A stretch of 64,000 bases of DNA, taken from Streptomyces sp. NBC_01465 (GTDB lineage: Bacteria > Actinomycetota > Actinomycetes > Streptomycetales > Streptomycetaceae). The first letter of the stretch is position 1. Each line of letters starts with the position of its first letter. The stretch lies in the NCBI RefSeq assembly GCF_036227325.1, contig NZ_CP109467.1:8680001-8744000 (forward strand), in the 5' to 3' direction. Positions 1 through 8,825 of this stretch are shown one piece after another. A program made the position numbers and the translations under genes. The notes beneath the pieces are model-generated. The model was not told where the DNA came from. It searched no databases and worked only from the letters and a program-made list of their open reading frames with translations.

Positions 1-1
1 C

Positions 2-1156
2 CAGCTCGCCGAACTCTACGAACAGCAGCGCCACGTCGCCCTCACCCTGCAACGCAGCCTGATGGGCTCGCCCGCCCCACTGCCCGGCATGGACGCCTCC
101 AGCCGCTACTTCCCCGCACGTCAGGGCCCGGGTGTGGGCGGCGACTGGTTCGACCTGATCGCCCTGGGCGGCGGCCGGGTGGGCGTACTGATGGGCGACG
201 TCATGGGCCGCGGCCTGGAGGCCGCAGCCGTCATGGGACAGCTCCGCTCGGCCTCCCACGCCCTGGCCAAGACCGGCATGCCGCCGTGGCAGCTCATGCG
301 GGCCCTGGACGCGGTCGTCAGTGAACTGCCCGACCAACTCGTCACCTGCTGCTACCTGATCCTCGACCCGGACGAGAGCGCCCTGACCGTGTGCTCCGCC
401 GGACATCTGCCGGTCCTGCTGGTGGACCCCACCGGTCAGGTCCGCCGACTCCCGGTACCCGTCAGCGTGCCCCTGGGCGTCGGCGAAGTACCCCACCAGG
501 AAATCCGGCTCACCGTCCCGCCGTCCTCCGTGCTGGCCCTCTACACCGACGGTCTGGTGGAGACCCCCACCAGCGACATCGAGGAGCAGATCGACGCCCT
601 GACCGTCGCCCTGGAGAAGGCCATCGCGGATTCACCCTGCCTGGACCTGGCGGCAGACTCCATCCTCGCCGCACTGCTGCCCGACCCGGTGGGCTACGCC
701 GACGACGTGACCCTGCTCCTCGCCCGGATCCCGCTCGCCCCGCTCACCGCCGTATCCGCAGAGCTGCCCGCCCTGCCCGTCAGCGTGGGGGAGGGGCGGC
801 GCTTCCTGCGCCGCACTCTGGAGGACTGGGGATGTGAGGACCTCACCGACACCGCCTGCCTGCTCGCCTCCGAACTTCTGACGAACGCGGTCCGCCATGC
901 GTGCGACCCGCTCAGGCTGCGGCTGCGCCGCACACGCGACGACCTCACCATCGAAGTCTGCGACGGCAGCCCGGTCCTGCCCCGGGCCAGAACGGCCGCG
1001 CTCGACGAGGAGTCGGGCCGCGGACTGGCACTGCTCGACCAACTGGCCGCCACCTGGGGCACGCTGCCCACCCAGGACGGCAAAGCCGTATGGTTCTCCG
1101 TCCTCCTGCCCCCATCGCACAGCGGGTCGCCCCTGGAAACGGGTACGGCCCGCTGA
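2..1156 (+). CDS. SpoIIE-type PP2C phosphatase with C-terminal HATPase domain (5' partial)
   Basis: The frame is open from base 2, so the gene begins upstream of the window; 384 residues are visible. A PP2C/SpoIIE serine phosphatase domain (visible residues about 20-245) carries the metal-binding motifs GGDWFD and GDVMGRG. A HATPase_c kinase-like domain (about 260-375) carries the N-box [10 protein letters not shown] and the [10 protein letters not shown] loop. The family regulates anti-sigma and anti-anti-sigma partner switching or stress signalling in the cytoplasm. Any sensory domain (PAS/GAF) would lie upstream, out of view. It sits next to a DosRS/OsdRK-like block, so it may belong to the same stress response; that link is inference. 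Confidence 0.88.
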   Translation, partial: QLAELYEQQRHVALTLQRSLMGSPAPLPGMDASSRYFPARQGPGVGGDWFDLIALGGGRVGVLMGDVMGRGLEAAAVMGQLRSASHALAKTGMPPWQLMRALDAVVSELPDQLVTCCYLILDPDESALTVCSAGHLPVLLVDPTGQVRRLPVPVSVPLGVGEVPHQEIRLTVPPSSVLALYTDGLVETPTSDIEEQIDALTVALEKAIADSPCLDLAADSILAALLPDPVGYADDVTLLLARIPLAPLTAVSAELPALPVSVGEGRRFLRRTLEDWGCEDLTDTACLLASELLTNAVRHACDPLRLRLRRTRDDLTIEVCDGSPVLPRARTAALDEESGRGLALLDQLAATWGTLPTQDGKAVWFSVLLPPSHSGSPLETGTAR

Positions 1157-1193
1157 CCTGTCAACTGTGCCGCTGCGGCACGGGAACGGTCCT

Positions 1194-1778
1194 TCAAAGA
1201 ATCTGGCGCCGCCACACGAGTGCCACCTCTTGCCACTCTGCGTCCCAGCCGCGCATCCGCAGCACCTCGATGTGGGCCCTCAGGCCGAGGCCGACCAGGA
1301 ACACCAGCGCACCGGCCCCCGATCCGGCCAGAACCGCGGAGTAGCCCGCCCGAACGATGCGGTCGGAGTCCGAAGGAGGCGGGCTCACCAGGGAGTTGTG
1401 CGGACCCGCCCACGCGGTCACCGAAGTGCCCGCGGCGGCCCCGGCCGGCACCCGGGTCGTGCCTGTGCGGGTGGCGCCCCGCGCGTCGACCCAGCGGACC
1501 CGCGCCATCACCTGCTCGGAGCCGGCGCCCGACACCGCGGCCACGGCCGGCGGTGCCGCCTGTGTCAGCACGGCAGGGACGCGATGTCGGTCGCTCTGCT
1601 GTGCGGAGATGCTGCTGGAGACCCAACCGGCCGTGGCCGCGCCGACCGCGACAACGGCCACCGCGACCAGCGCCCAGGTCGCGGCCACGACCCAGGCCTC
1701 CAGTATGTCGCTGCGCCGCTTCAGCGGATTGTTCCGCCAGCGCCACAGCCGCACAGCGGTCCGCTTCGTGAATGCCAT
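1194..1778 (-). CDS. Rv1733c-like two-TM membrane protein
   Basis: A 194-residue protein starting MAFTKRTAV, chosen because a GAGGAGG leader lies just upstream of this ATG. A basic, Trp/Arg-rich N terminus precedes one transmembrane segment (about residues 29-50). An extracytoplasmic region of about 90 residues follows, then a second membrane segment (about 145-167) and a short cytosolic tail. This layout matches actinobacterial Rv1733c-family proteins; M. tuberculosis Rv1733c belongs to the DosR regulon. The biochemical function is unknown. It stands head-to-head with the DosR/OsdR-like regulator at 1974, which supports hypoxia or stress control. Family assignment is by topology and sequence style, so moderately sure. 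Confidence 0.7.
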   Translation of the reverse strand: MAFTKRTAVRLWRWRNNPLKRRSDILEAWVVAATWALVAVAVVAVGAATAGWVSSSISAQQSDRHRVPAVLTQAAPPAVAAVSGAGSEQVMARVRWVDARGATRTGTTRVPAGAAAGTSVTAWAGPHNSLVSPPPSDSDRIVRAGYSAVLAGSGAGALVFLVGLGLRAHIEVLRMRGWDAEWQEVALVWRRQIL

Positions 1779-1973
1779 CGTGGAACGCCTCCTCGGGATC
1801 CTTCGACCGTGCCAGGCATGCACACGCTCCGGCAGGGGCCGATACGCCGCCCCCACGGGGCCGAAAGGTCTCAACGCGCCCCGGACAATGGGCTGTTAGG
1901 CCCTGGCCGACGGGGCTGTACGCGGGCGAGGATTCCTTCAGGACGAAGCACATCGCTCCAGTGAGGGACGGCC

Positions 1974-2660
1974 ATGACCGCATCAGCCCACAAGTTCTCC
2001 GACGAGCACCCGATCAGGGTCTTCCTCGTCGACGACCACGAAGTCGTCCGGCGCGGTCTGATCGACCTGCTGGACGCCGAACCCGACATCGCGGTCGTCG
2101 GAGATGCGGGCTCGGTCGAACACGCCGTGAACCGCGGCAAGGCGCTGCGCCCCGATGTCGCCGTCCTCGACGTACGTCTGCCCGACGGGGACGGCATCAC
2201 CGTCTGCAGGGAGTTGCGCTCGGACATGCCGGAGCTGGCCTGCCTGATGCTCACCTCGTTCGACGACGACGACGCCCTCCTCGACGCGATCATGGCGGGC
2301 GCATCCGGATACGTGCTGAAGCAGATCCGCGGGGCCGACCTGCTCTCGGCGGTGCGTACGGTGGCCGCAGGGCAGTCCATGCTGGACCCCGCGACCACGG
2401 CCCGGCTGATGAACAGCCTGCGCACCGAACCGGCGCCCGAGGGCGCCCAGCCGCCCGAACTCGCCGGTCTCACGGCGCGCGAACGCGACATCCTTGAGCT
2501 CATTGGCGGAGGACTCACCAACCGGCAGATCGGCGAGCAGCTGTTCCTGTCGGAGAAGACCGTCAAGAACAACATCTCCCGCCTCTTGGCGAAACTCGGG
2601 GTCCACCGGCGCGTCCAGGCCGCCGTGCTCGCTTCCCAGCTCGAGCGCCGCACCCCCTGA
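1974..2660 (+). CDS. NarL/LuxR-family response regulator, DosR/OsdR-like
   Basis: A 228-residue regulator. The receiver domain (about 14-130) has the acidic pair D20/D21, phospho-acceptor D66 in [10 protein letters not shown]94 and K116. A LuxR-type HTH (about 160-225) contains [12 protein letters not shown] and the recognition helix region [13 protein letters not shown]. The receiver and HTH resemble DevR/DosR of M. tuberculosis and OsdR of S. coelicolor, which control overlapping dormancy/stress regulons. The likely cognate kinase is the GAF kinase at 3807-5522, with an Acg-like reductase between them. The predicted role is activation of adjacent stress genes (nitroreductase, alcohol dehydrogenase, USP). 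Confidence 0.85.
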   Translation: MTASAHKFSDEHPIRVFLVDDHEVVRRGLIDLLDAEPDIAVVGDAGSVEHAVNRGKALRPDVAVLDVRLPDGDGITVCRELRSDMPELACLMLTSFDDDDALLDAIMAGASGYVLKQIRGADLLSAVRTVAAGQSMLDPATTARLMNSLRTEPAPEGAQPPELAGLTARERDILELIGGGLTNRQIGEQLFLSEKTVKNNISRLLAKLGVHRRVQAAVLASQLERRTP

Positions 2661-2769
2661 ACGGCCGCCCAGGAAAGGCCTGTTCGGCCCCTTGGGGTGA
2701 ACCGCCCGGCCCCTTCGATCCCTGCCCGGTCACCGGTCAGGCTCGAAAGGCAACCTGGAGGTGGGAGTC

Positions 2770-3768
2770 ATGCCCCCTGCGACCCTCGACGGCGCAACCG
2801 TCGAAGCGCTGATCACCGCTGCTTCCGCAGCGCCCTCGATCCACAACACCCAGCCCTGGCGGTTCGGCCTGGACCCGCAGACCCTGACCTTCACCATCAG
2901 TGCCGCCCCCGAACGTGCCCTGCACCACAGTGATCCGCATGGGCGCGCCCTCCATCTCTCCGTCGGGGCCGCTCTGTTCAACCTGCGCGTCGCCGTCACC
3001 CACTTCGGCTGGCGGCCCCTGACCCGGCTCCTGCCGTCCCCGGCCGATCCGGCTCTGCTGGCCACCGTGCAACTGGCAGCCACCGCGAAGCAGGCCGCGG
3101 CCCACCGGCCGGACCTCTATGCCGGCATCGAACGCCGGCACACCAGCCGATTCCCCTTCGCCGACCGCTGGCCACCGCCCGTCGTACGCGCGGAACTGGT
3201 CGAAGCCGCCCACGCCGAAGGCGCCACCCTCAGCTACCCCGGCGTGGAGGAGACCGAACGCCTCCTGCGACTGGCAGCCGAGGCCGAGTTCCGCAATGCC
3301 CACGACGGACAACGCGCCGCCGAGAACCTCAACTGGGCTCCCGCCGGGGCCGGTCGTACGGACGGCCTCCCGCAGACGGCCTTCGGCCGGCAGGATGCCA
3401 CCAGCCGTCTGCCCATGCGCACCTTCACCGGCTTGTGCCGGAGCCGCGCCCTGAAAACAGCCGCGTTCGAGCAGCACCCCCTGATCGCCGTCCTGGCGAC
3501 CGCGCACGACCGCCGGGTGGACTGGCTGAGGGCCGGACAAGCTCTGGAACACGTCCTGCTGGTCGCCACCGTGCACGACGTACGTGCCTCGCTCCTCCAT
3601 CAGCCGCTGGAATGGTCCCACCTGCGCCGCTCCCTGCGCGGCCCGGCGGACCTGCACTCTCAGGTCCAGATGCTCATCCGTCTGGGCTACGGCCCGCCGG
3701 GCAGCCCCACCCCGCGCCGGGACCCCTCCCAGGTGCTGCGCATCCACCAACGGCCCGCCACCACGTAG
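2770..3768 (+). CDS. Acg-family FMN-dependent nitroreductase-like protein
   Basis: A 332-residue protein. The ATG at 2770 was preferred over the in-frame GTG at 2761 because GGAGG lies 8 nt before it. The N terminus contains the Acg-type motif SIHNTQPWRF, followed by a two-lobed nitroreductase fold of the length usual for Acg proteins (about 330). M. tuberculosis Acg is DosR-controlled and is thought to bind FMN without acting as a typical nitroreductase. Its place between the DosR-like regulator and DosS-like kinase matches that regulon logic. The substrate is unknown. The gene runs convergent to the kinase gene, with about 38 bp between stop codons. Confidence 0.82.
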   Translation: MPPATLDGATVEALITAASAAPSIHNTQPWRFGLDPQTLTFTISAAPERALHHSDPHGRALHLSVGAALFNLRVAVTHFGWRPLTRLLPSPADPALLATVQLAATAKQAAAHRPDLYAGIERRHTSRFPFADRWPPPVVRAELVEAAHAEGATLSYPGVEETERLLRLAAEAEFRNAHDGQRAAENLNWAPAGAGRTDGLPQTAFGRQDATSRLPMRTFTGLCRSRALKTAAFEQHPLIAVLATAHDRRVDWLRAGQALEHVLLVATVHDVRASLLHQPLEWSHLRRSLRGPADLHSQVQMLIRLGYGPPGSPTPRRDPSQVLRIHQRPATT

Positions 3769-3806
3769 GGCGGCGGACAGTGCTGCCCCGACCCCCGACC
3801 CCCGGC

Positions 3807-5522
3807 TCACGGCACGGGGGCACTCCATACGAGCAGAGTGCCCCCGCCGGGGCGGCCCTCGTGACGGAAGTCCCCGCCGACCGCACTCGCCCGCTCGGCG
3901 ATGTTCTTCAGCCCGCTGCGCTCGGAGCCCGCCGAGAACCCCACACCGTCGTCGCCGACCGTCAGCGTCAACTCGCCCGCGGCCACCACCACATGCACGT
4001 CCGCGTGCCGGGCGCGGGCGTGGCGGGCGGTGTTGCTCAGCGCTTCACCGACCACGGCCACGACATGGTCGGCCAGCGGGGCGGGGACATCGGTGTCGAT
4101 CAGACCATCGAGGCGGAGTGACGGGCTGAATCCAAGGGACGCGGCTGCTGACGCCGCGGTGACCGTCAGCCGCTGGCGCAGACCGCCCTGCCCGGGACCG
4201 GACTCGTGCGACCGCAGCCCGAAGATGGTGGAGCGGATGATCTTGATGGTGTCGTCGAGATCACCGACAGCCCGTTCCAGCCGCTCGGACGCCTCCGGAT
4301 GCTGTACGAACCGCTGGGTGCTCTGCAGGGTCATCCCGGTCGCGAACAGCCGCTGGATCGCCAGGTCGTGCAGATCGCGGGCGATGCGGTCGCGGTCCTC
4401 CAGCAGGGCGATCTGCTCGGCGTCACTGCGGCGCTCGGCCAGCTCCAGAGCCAGTGCCGCCTGTCCCGCGAACCCCAGCAGAGGCTGTGACTCCGCGACA
4501 CCGAACGCGGCCCGCCCCGTAGCCCTTACGAGCAGGAGCACCCCGCGCACCCCCGTCCCCGAACCCAGCGGAACCGCCACCGCCGGACCCATGCCCGCCC
4601 ACCGCTCCTTCGCCTCCGTACGCGCGTCGGCGGCGATGTCCTGGCTCAGGACCGGCTCGCCCGTACGGAACGCCGCCGACAGGAAGTTCTCACCGTCCGG
4701 AACCAGCAGCCCGAGGTGCGCCTCCGCGCCGCGGCCGAGCGCCAACTCCACGCGCAGGCGCCCCGATTCAGGGACGGCCACGAGCCCCAGGTCGGCAGTG
4801 AGCAACTGCCGTGCATGGTCGACGACCAGGGCCAGCACCTGCTTCTGCGCCACGCCCGACAGCAGGCTCTGGGTCACCTCGGCGCTCGCGGCCATCCACA
4901 GCTCGCGGCGCCTGGCCTCCTCGTACAGCCGGGCATTCTCGATCGCGACTCCCGCCGCGACGGCCAGCGTCGCGAGGACCGCCTCGTCCTCGGCGTCGAA
5001 CTCCTTCGCGCTGCGTTTCTCGGTGAGGTAGAGGTTGCCGAAGACCTCGTCGCGCACCCGGATCGGGACACCCAGGAAGGAATGCATGGGCGGATGGTTG
5101 TCGGGAAAGCCCGAGGATGAGGGGTGCTCGGCGAGTTCCGCCAGGCGCAAGGGCTCGGGGTGGCGGATGAGTTCGCCCAGCAGGCCGTGCCCGCTGGGCA
5201 GGTCTCCGATCCGGGACTGCAGTTCCTCCGCGATGCCGACGGGCAGGAACTGGGCGAGCCTGCGGTCGTGGCTGATGACCCCCAGAGCCCCGTACTCGGC
5301 ATCCACCAGCACGACCGCGGCCTCCACTATGCCGTGCAGCACCTGGGGCAGATCCAGCTCCCGCCCCACCGACAACACCGCCTCCAGCAGCCCCTGTACA
5401 CGATCACGCGTGCCGCGCACCGTGTTGATACGGACCTGGAGCTCCTCCAGCAGTTCATCCAGGCGCAGTTTGGGAAGTGCCTCCGGGTTCCGCTCGTTGT
5501 CCTGCTTCAACGGATCCTCCAC
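3807..5522 (-). CDS. Tandem-GAF sensor histidine kinase, DosS/OsdK-like
   Basis: A cytosolic kinase of about 571 residues with no membrane segments. GAF1 (about 38-175) and GAF2 (about 205-355) precede HisKA_3 with phospho-acceptor His385 (RIARDLHDLAIQRL) and a C-terminal HATPase_c domain. In GAF1, His143 (NHPPM) and Tyr165 (GNLYL) are 22 residues apart. This is the spacing of the DevS haem ligand H149 and distal Y171, so haem binding and O2/NO/CO sensing are plausible. Start choice is uncertain: the frame opens at a TTG (5597), and GTG at 5534 or 5522 fits homolog lengths better. The likely partner is the regulator at 1974. Confidence 0.85.
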   Translation of the reverse strand: MEDPLKQDNERNPEALPKLRLDELLEELQVRINTVRGTRDRVQGLLEAVLSVGRELDLPQVLHGIVEAAVVLVDAEYGALGVISHDRRLAQFLPVGIAEELQSRIGDLPSGHGLLGELIRHPEPLRLAELAEHPSSSGFPDNHPPMHSFLGVPIRVRDEVFGNLYLTEKRSAKEFDAEDEAVLATLAVAAGVAIENARLYEEARRRELWMAASAEVTQSLLSGVAQKQVLALVVDHARQLLTADLGLVAVPESGRLRVELALGRGAEAHLGLLVPDGENFLSAAFRTGEPVLSQDIAADARTEAKERWAGMGPAVAVPLGSGTGVRGVLLLVRATGRAAFGVAESQPLLGFAGQAALALELAERRSDAEQIALLEDRDRIARDLHDLAIQRLFATGMTLQSTQRFVQHPEASERLERAVGDLDDTIKIIRSTIFGLRSHESGPGQGGLRQRLTVTAASAAASLGFSPSLRLDGLIDTDVPAPLADHVVAVVGEALSNTARHARARHADVHVVVAAGELTLTVGDDGVGFSAGSERSGLKNIAERASAVGGDFRHEGRPGGGTLLVWSAPVP

Positions 5523-5652
5523 CCTCGGACGCACCAGCGATGCGTACCTCGGTTCACCGTAGAGCGTGAGGCAATACCTGCGCCCGCCTCCGGCCAACTC
5601 TTAGGCAAGCGTACGAGGTTGAGTTCGCGCAACGGGGACCAGCAGCGGCGAA

Positions 5653-5670
5653 GGGGGACCGACCGGCCCC
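5653..5670. promoter_or_regulatory. Candidate DevR/OsdR-type GC-rich box
   Basis: In the divergent gap between the sensor kinase and the alcohol dehydrogenase lies an imperfect palindrome, GGGGACC-GACC-GGCCCC, about 75 bp before the dehydrogenase start. DevR/OsdR sites are G/C-rich near-palindromes of the GGGnCC type. The match is by eye only, and G/C runs are common in this genome. Confidence 0.3.
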
Positions 5671-5742
5671 TGGGCGCCGCCCCCCGGCCCGGCGCACGGT
5701 GGGCACAGAGACCAACCGGCGTACAGACGAGGAGCGTTCGCC

Positions 5743-6804
5743 ATGCAGGCACTCGTGTTCCACGGCCCCGGCCAGTCGTCCTGGGACAAGGTCCCCGACC
5801 CGGGCATCGAGCAGGCCACCGACATCATCGTGCGTGTCGACACGACCACCATCTGCGGCACCGACCTGCACATCCTCAAAGGCGACGTCCCCGAGGTACG
5901 CCCCGGAACCGTGCTGGGCCACGAGGCGGTCGGCGAAGTCGTCGAGACCGGCGCCGACGTGCGCACCGTGCACCGCGGCGACCGGGTCCTCGTCTCGTGC
6001 ATCTCCTCCTGCGGACGCTGCCACTACTGCCGGCGGCAGGCGTACGGCCAGTGCCTGGGCAGTGGCGGCTGGATCCTGGGCCACCTGATCGACGGCACCC
6101 AGGCCGAATACGTCCGTATTCCCTTCGCGGACCTGTCCGTGCACCGTCTGCCCGAGACCGTGCAGAGCAACGACGCCGTCCTGCTCTCCGACATCTTCCC
6201 CACCGCCTACGAGGTCGGCGTCCTCAACGGCCGTGTCCAGCCCGGCGACACCGTCGTCGTGGTCGGCGCGGGCCCCATCGGACTGGCCGCCGTCGCGACG
6301 GCGAAACTCTTCTCCCCCGGGAAGATCGTCGCGGTCGACCTCGCCGACGCACGCCTCCGGGCAGCCGCCCGGCTCGGCGCCGACATCGTGGTCAACGCCG
6401 TCGAACAGCCCGTGGACGTGGTCAAGGACCTCACCGGCGGACTGGGGGCCCAGGTCGTCATCGAAGCCGTCGGCGTCCCGGAAACCTTCGAGATGTGCAC
6501 CCGCATGGTCCGCCCCGGCGGACACGTGGCCAACGTCGGCGTGCACGGCAAGCCCGCCCGGCTCCACCTCGAAGACCTTTGGATCAAGAACGTGACGATT
6601 ACGACCGGACTGGTCGACACCTACTCGACGCCCGTCCTGCTCGACATGCTCGCCGCCGGGCGCCTGCCCGCAGCCGAACTCGCCACCCACCGTTTCGCCC
6701 TGGGCCAGATCGAGGAGGCGTACGACACCTTCCACCGGGCGGCGGAGACCGGCGCCCTCAAGGTCCTCCTCAACGGCGCACACACCTTCGCCCCCGCCCG
6801 CTGA
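5743..6804 (+). CDS. Zinc-dependent medium-chain alcohol dehydrogenase
   Basis: A 353-residue MDR-superfamily enzyme. Catalytic-zinc ligands are Cys38 (TICGTDLH) and His60/Glu61 (GHEAVGEV). The structural zinc site is complete with Cys90, Cys93, Cys96 and Cys104. A Rossmann motif VVGAGPIGLAA lies near residues 170-180, and LDMLAAG-type C-terminal sequence follows. The family oxidises or reduces alcohols, aldehydes or polyols with NAD(P)(H); the exact substrate cannot be read from sequence. It lies divergently from the DosS-like kinase and just ahead of a universal stress protein. That arrangement is common in actinobacterial dormancy clusters and suggests a role in fermentative redox balance under low oxygen. 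Confidence 0.88.
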   Translation: MQALVFHGPGQSSWDKVPDPGIEQATDIIVRVDTTTICGTDLHILKGDVPEVRPGTVLGHEAVGEVVETGADVRTVHRGDRVLVSCISSCGRCHYCRRQAYGQCLGSGGWILGHLIDGTQAEYVRIPFADLSVHRLPETVQSNDAVLLSDIFPTAYEVGVLNGRVQPGDTVVVVGAGPIGLAAVATAKLFSPGKIVAVDLADARLRAAARLGADIVVNAVEQPVDVVKDLTGGLGAQVVIEAVGVPETFEMCTRMVRPGGHVANVGVHGKPARLHLEDLWIKNVTITTGLVDTYSTPVLLDMLAAGRLPAAELATHRFALGQIEEAYDTFHRAAETGALKVLLNGAHTFAPAR

Positions 6805-6882
6805 ACCCACGGGCCCTGCCCCACACGCCAGCGCGCGACAGCACCGCACCGGCAGGCCGTCGCGCGAGAAAGGACACCAGTC

Positions 6883-7689
6883 ATGCTGCGCGGACACGTC
6901 ATCGCGGGCGTCGACGGATCTCCGGCAGCCGTTCAGGCACAGGACGCGGCAGCCGTCGAGGCCGTGTTGCGCGGAGTCCCGCTGGAACTGCTCTACGCCG
7001 TACCCGATCCGGACGAGGCACCCCCGATTCTGACCGCGTGTGCAGCACGGGTGCGCGCCCGCCACCCGGGCCTCGAGGTCCACGCCACCGCGGTGAGGGA
7101 GGGCCCGGCCGCGGCGCTCGTACGCCATGGGGCCGGAGCGGCGCTCATCGTGGTCGGTCCCCGCCGCACCGGCCGCTTCACCGGCGCTGTGCTGCCCTCG
7201 GTGACCCGCCGCACCGCGGCCCGCACCCGCACTCCGCTGATGCTGGCCAACACCCCGCACACCCGCCCGCCGACCGCGCCGGGCCCGGTGATCCTTCTCC
7301 TGGGTCACGAGGACGAACAAGACGCCGACGCGGCCCTGTTCGCCTTCACCGAGGCGGCCCGCCGCGATGTGGCACTGCTCTGCTTCCGCGCGGACGGCAC
7401 CCCCGCACGTTCGGCCGACGGCTCCGCACTGCTCGGGGCCGTGCGACGGAGCACCCGCACGGACCGCATGCGCAGGCTGCTCGACGCGACGGGCAGCGCC
7501 GGCCTGTTGGTCATGCGGCAGCACCACGCGCCGCTCCAGCGTTTCCACCCCCGTCCCACGACGCGGGACCTCCTGATCAGGCACAGCTGTTGCCCCGTTG
7601 TCGTGGTTCCCACCTCTCAGGCTTCGTACCGGTGGAATCCCGATGTGCTCCACTGGCGGCCGTCGGGCAGCACGGCCAGCGCTTCGTAG
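6883..7689 (+). CDS. Universal stress protein, tandem UspA domains
   Basis: A 268-residue protein with two UspA-like halves (about 1-125 and 135-250). It begins HVIAGVDGSPAA, the beta-1/alpha-1 nucleotide-binding start, and the first half ends near VVGPRRTGRFTG, a degenerate form of the G-2x-G-9x-S/T ATP motif. The second half is weaker but ends with the typical CPVVVVPT strand. USPs are cytosolic stress and dormancy effectors, and many are in the DosR regulon. It follows the alcohol dehydrogenase by 78 bp, with an AGAAAGGA leader. Its last 24 codons overlap the convergent ApbE gene by 73 bp, so the C-terminal tail may be an extension lacking structure. Confidence 0.8.
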   Translation: MLRGHVIAGVDGSPAAVQAQDAAAVEAVLRGVPLELLYAVPDPDEAPPILTACAARVRARHPGLEVHATAVREGPAAALVRHGAGAALIVVGPRRTGRFTGAVLPSVTRRTAARTRTPLMLANTPHTRPPTAPGPVILLLGHEDEQDADAALFAFTEAARRDVALLCFRADGTPARSADGSALLGAVRRSTRTDRMRRLLDATGSAGLLVMRQHHAPLQRFHPRPTTRDLLIRHSCCPVVVVPTSQASYRWNPDVLHWRPSGSTASAS

Positions 7690-8384
7690 CCGGCGAGACC
7701 TTCCACCCAGTCCTGTGCACCCTCGCCCCGGGCGAAGGCCGCGGTGGCGTAGGTGTCGGTGAAGGTGAGCCGGGGGCCGACGAGGGTGAGAGAGGCGAAG
7801 GCGGTGGCGGGTGTGCCGCGGTGCGGATCGAGGATGTGGGCACCGCGTTCGGCCGTGCCGGAGGTGGCGACGGCCAGGTCGTGCGGGGCGGTGACGACGG
7901 TGAGCAGCTCCCCGGGGTGCAGCGGGTGGGCGATGCCGATGCGCCACGGTGTGCCGCGGGCGGCCTGCCCGCGGAGCTGGAGGTCGCCTCCGCCGTTGAT
8001 GCAGGTGTGGTGGGCGCCTGCCTCGTAGAGGAGTTGGGACGCCGTTTCGGTGGCCCAGCCCTTCACGAGCCCAGAAGGGTCGAGGGTTCCCGCGGGGACG
8101 ACGCTGAACCAGCCGTCGCTGACATGGGCGGCTTCGGCGCACAGGGACAGCACCTCACGTACTTCGGACGGGCAGTCGCCGAGGCGGATCTCCCCCCGGT
8201 CGAGTCGGCTGATGTGGCTGTCGTGCCGGTAGGTGGAGAACACGGCGTCGACCCGGTGGAGTTGCCGTACGGCCTCCGCGAGCGCGCTGCGGATCGCTGA
8301 GGTCGGCTCGTCGCGGATGTCGAAGGAGAACACGGTGCCCATGACGTGCTCGACGTGGCGAAGTCCGCGCGCGGTGTCAGGCAC
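7617..8384 (-). CDS. FAD:protein FMN transferase (ApbE family)
   Basis: A 255-residue enzyme. The GTG at 8384 overlaps the upstream stop codon (GTGCCTGA), implying translational coupling; the frame stays open further upstream, but that part shadows the neighbouring gene. ApbE hallmarks are an N-terminal MGTVFSFD, the motif DPSGLVKGWA, and INGGGDLQLRG followed by WRIGIAHP. The family transfers FMN from FAD to a Thr/Ser in an FMN-binding domain on extracytoplasmic electron carriers. The substrate is very likely the FMN-binding protein encoded immediately upstream. Third gene of an operon with a ferric-reductase-like protein. Confidence 0.9.
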   Translation of the reverse strand: MPDTARGLRHVEHVMGTVFSFDIRDEPTSAIRSALAEAVRQLHRVDAVFSTYRHDSHISRLDRGEIRLGDCPSEVREVLSLCAEAAHVSDGWFSVVPAGTLDPSGLVKGWATETASQLLYEAGAHHTCINGGGDLQLRGQAARGTPWRIGIAHPLHPGELLTVVTAPHDLAVATSGTAERGAHILDPHRGTPATAFASLTLVGPRLTFTDTYATAAFARGEGAQDWVEGLAGYEALAVLPDGRQWSTSGFHRYEA

Positions 8385-8814
8385 GGGCCTGGTCGAGAGC
8401 GCTCTGCAGGGACTGGATGTAGCCCTGGCTGGTGTAGCTGGCTCCGGAGACGGCGTCGATGTGCGCGCTCTGGGCGCCGAGCGCCTCCTGGGTGAGGCGG
8501 GGCAGTGCGTACGAGGCGATCTGCTGGTCGCGGCCGTTCTGGTCCGGGGCCTGGAGAACCTTGATGCCGGTGATCTTCCCCTTCGAGAGGGTGGCGGCGA
8601 CCTGCACGGTTCCGTACTGGGTGTCGATCGGATCGCCGGTGAACGTGCCCGTCCCCGTGCCCGAACCGGTTGTAGTGCCCGACGAGGTGTCTGGCGAGGA
8701 AGCGGGAGTACGCGGGCCCACCCCGGCGAGAGCGGGGAGCTGGTGGGGCTTGAGGGCGAGCAGCGCGACGACGAGGGCACTGATCCCTGTGGTCGCGAGG
8801 ACGGCACGGCGCAT
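8377..8814 (-). CDS. Exported FMN-binding domain protein
   Basis: A 145-residue protein starting MRRAVLATTG, with GAGGAGA before the ATG. A single N-terminal hydrophobic segment (signal anchor or signal peptide) is followed by a Ser/Thr/Gly-rich linker and an FMN_bind domain (about 60-145). The domain carries the flavinylation-type motif DAVSGASYTS, in which a hydroxyl residue after SGA would accept FMN covalently. It is predicted to act outside the membrane as a one-domain flavin electron carrier. It sits between the ferric-reductase-like membrane protein and ApbE, with a 12-bp gap upstream and an 8-bp overlap downstream, so the three form one functional unit. Confidence 0.87.
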   Translation of the reverse strand: MRRAVLATTGISALVVALLALKPHQLPALAGVGPRTPASSPDTSSGTTTGSGTGTGTFTGDPIDTQYGTVQVAATLSKGKITGIKVLQAPDQNGRDQQIASYALPRLTQEALGAQSAHIDAVSGASYTSQGYIQSLQSALDQARA

Positions 8815-8825
8815 AGGGGTTCTCC

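Noticed and set aside
5554..8142. An 862-codon open frame on the reverse strand opposite the dehydrogenase and USP
   Set aside because: Antisense shadow; low-complexity composition and no recognisable family, while the opposite strand carries clear zinc and USP motifs.
5124..8300. A very long open frame on the + strand (over 1,000 codons) across the kinase, dehydrogenase, USP and ApbE genes
   Set aside because: It is an artefact of G+C-rich third positions; the protein is Arg/Gly/Pro-rich with no domain, and recognised genes in other frames occupy the whole interval.
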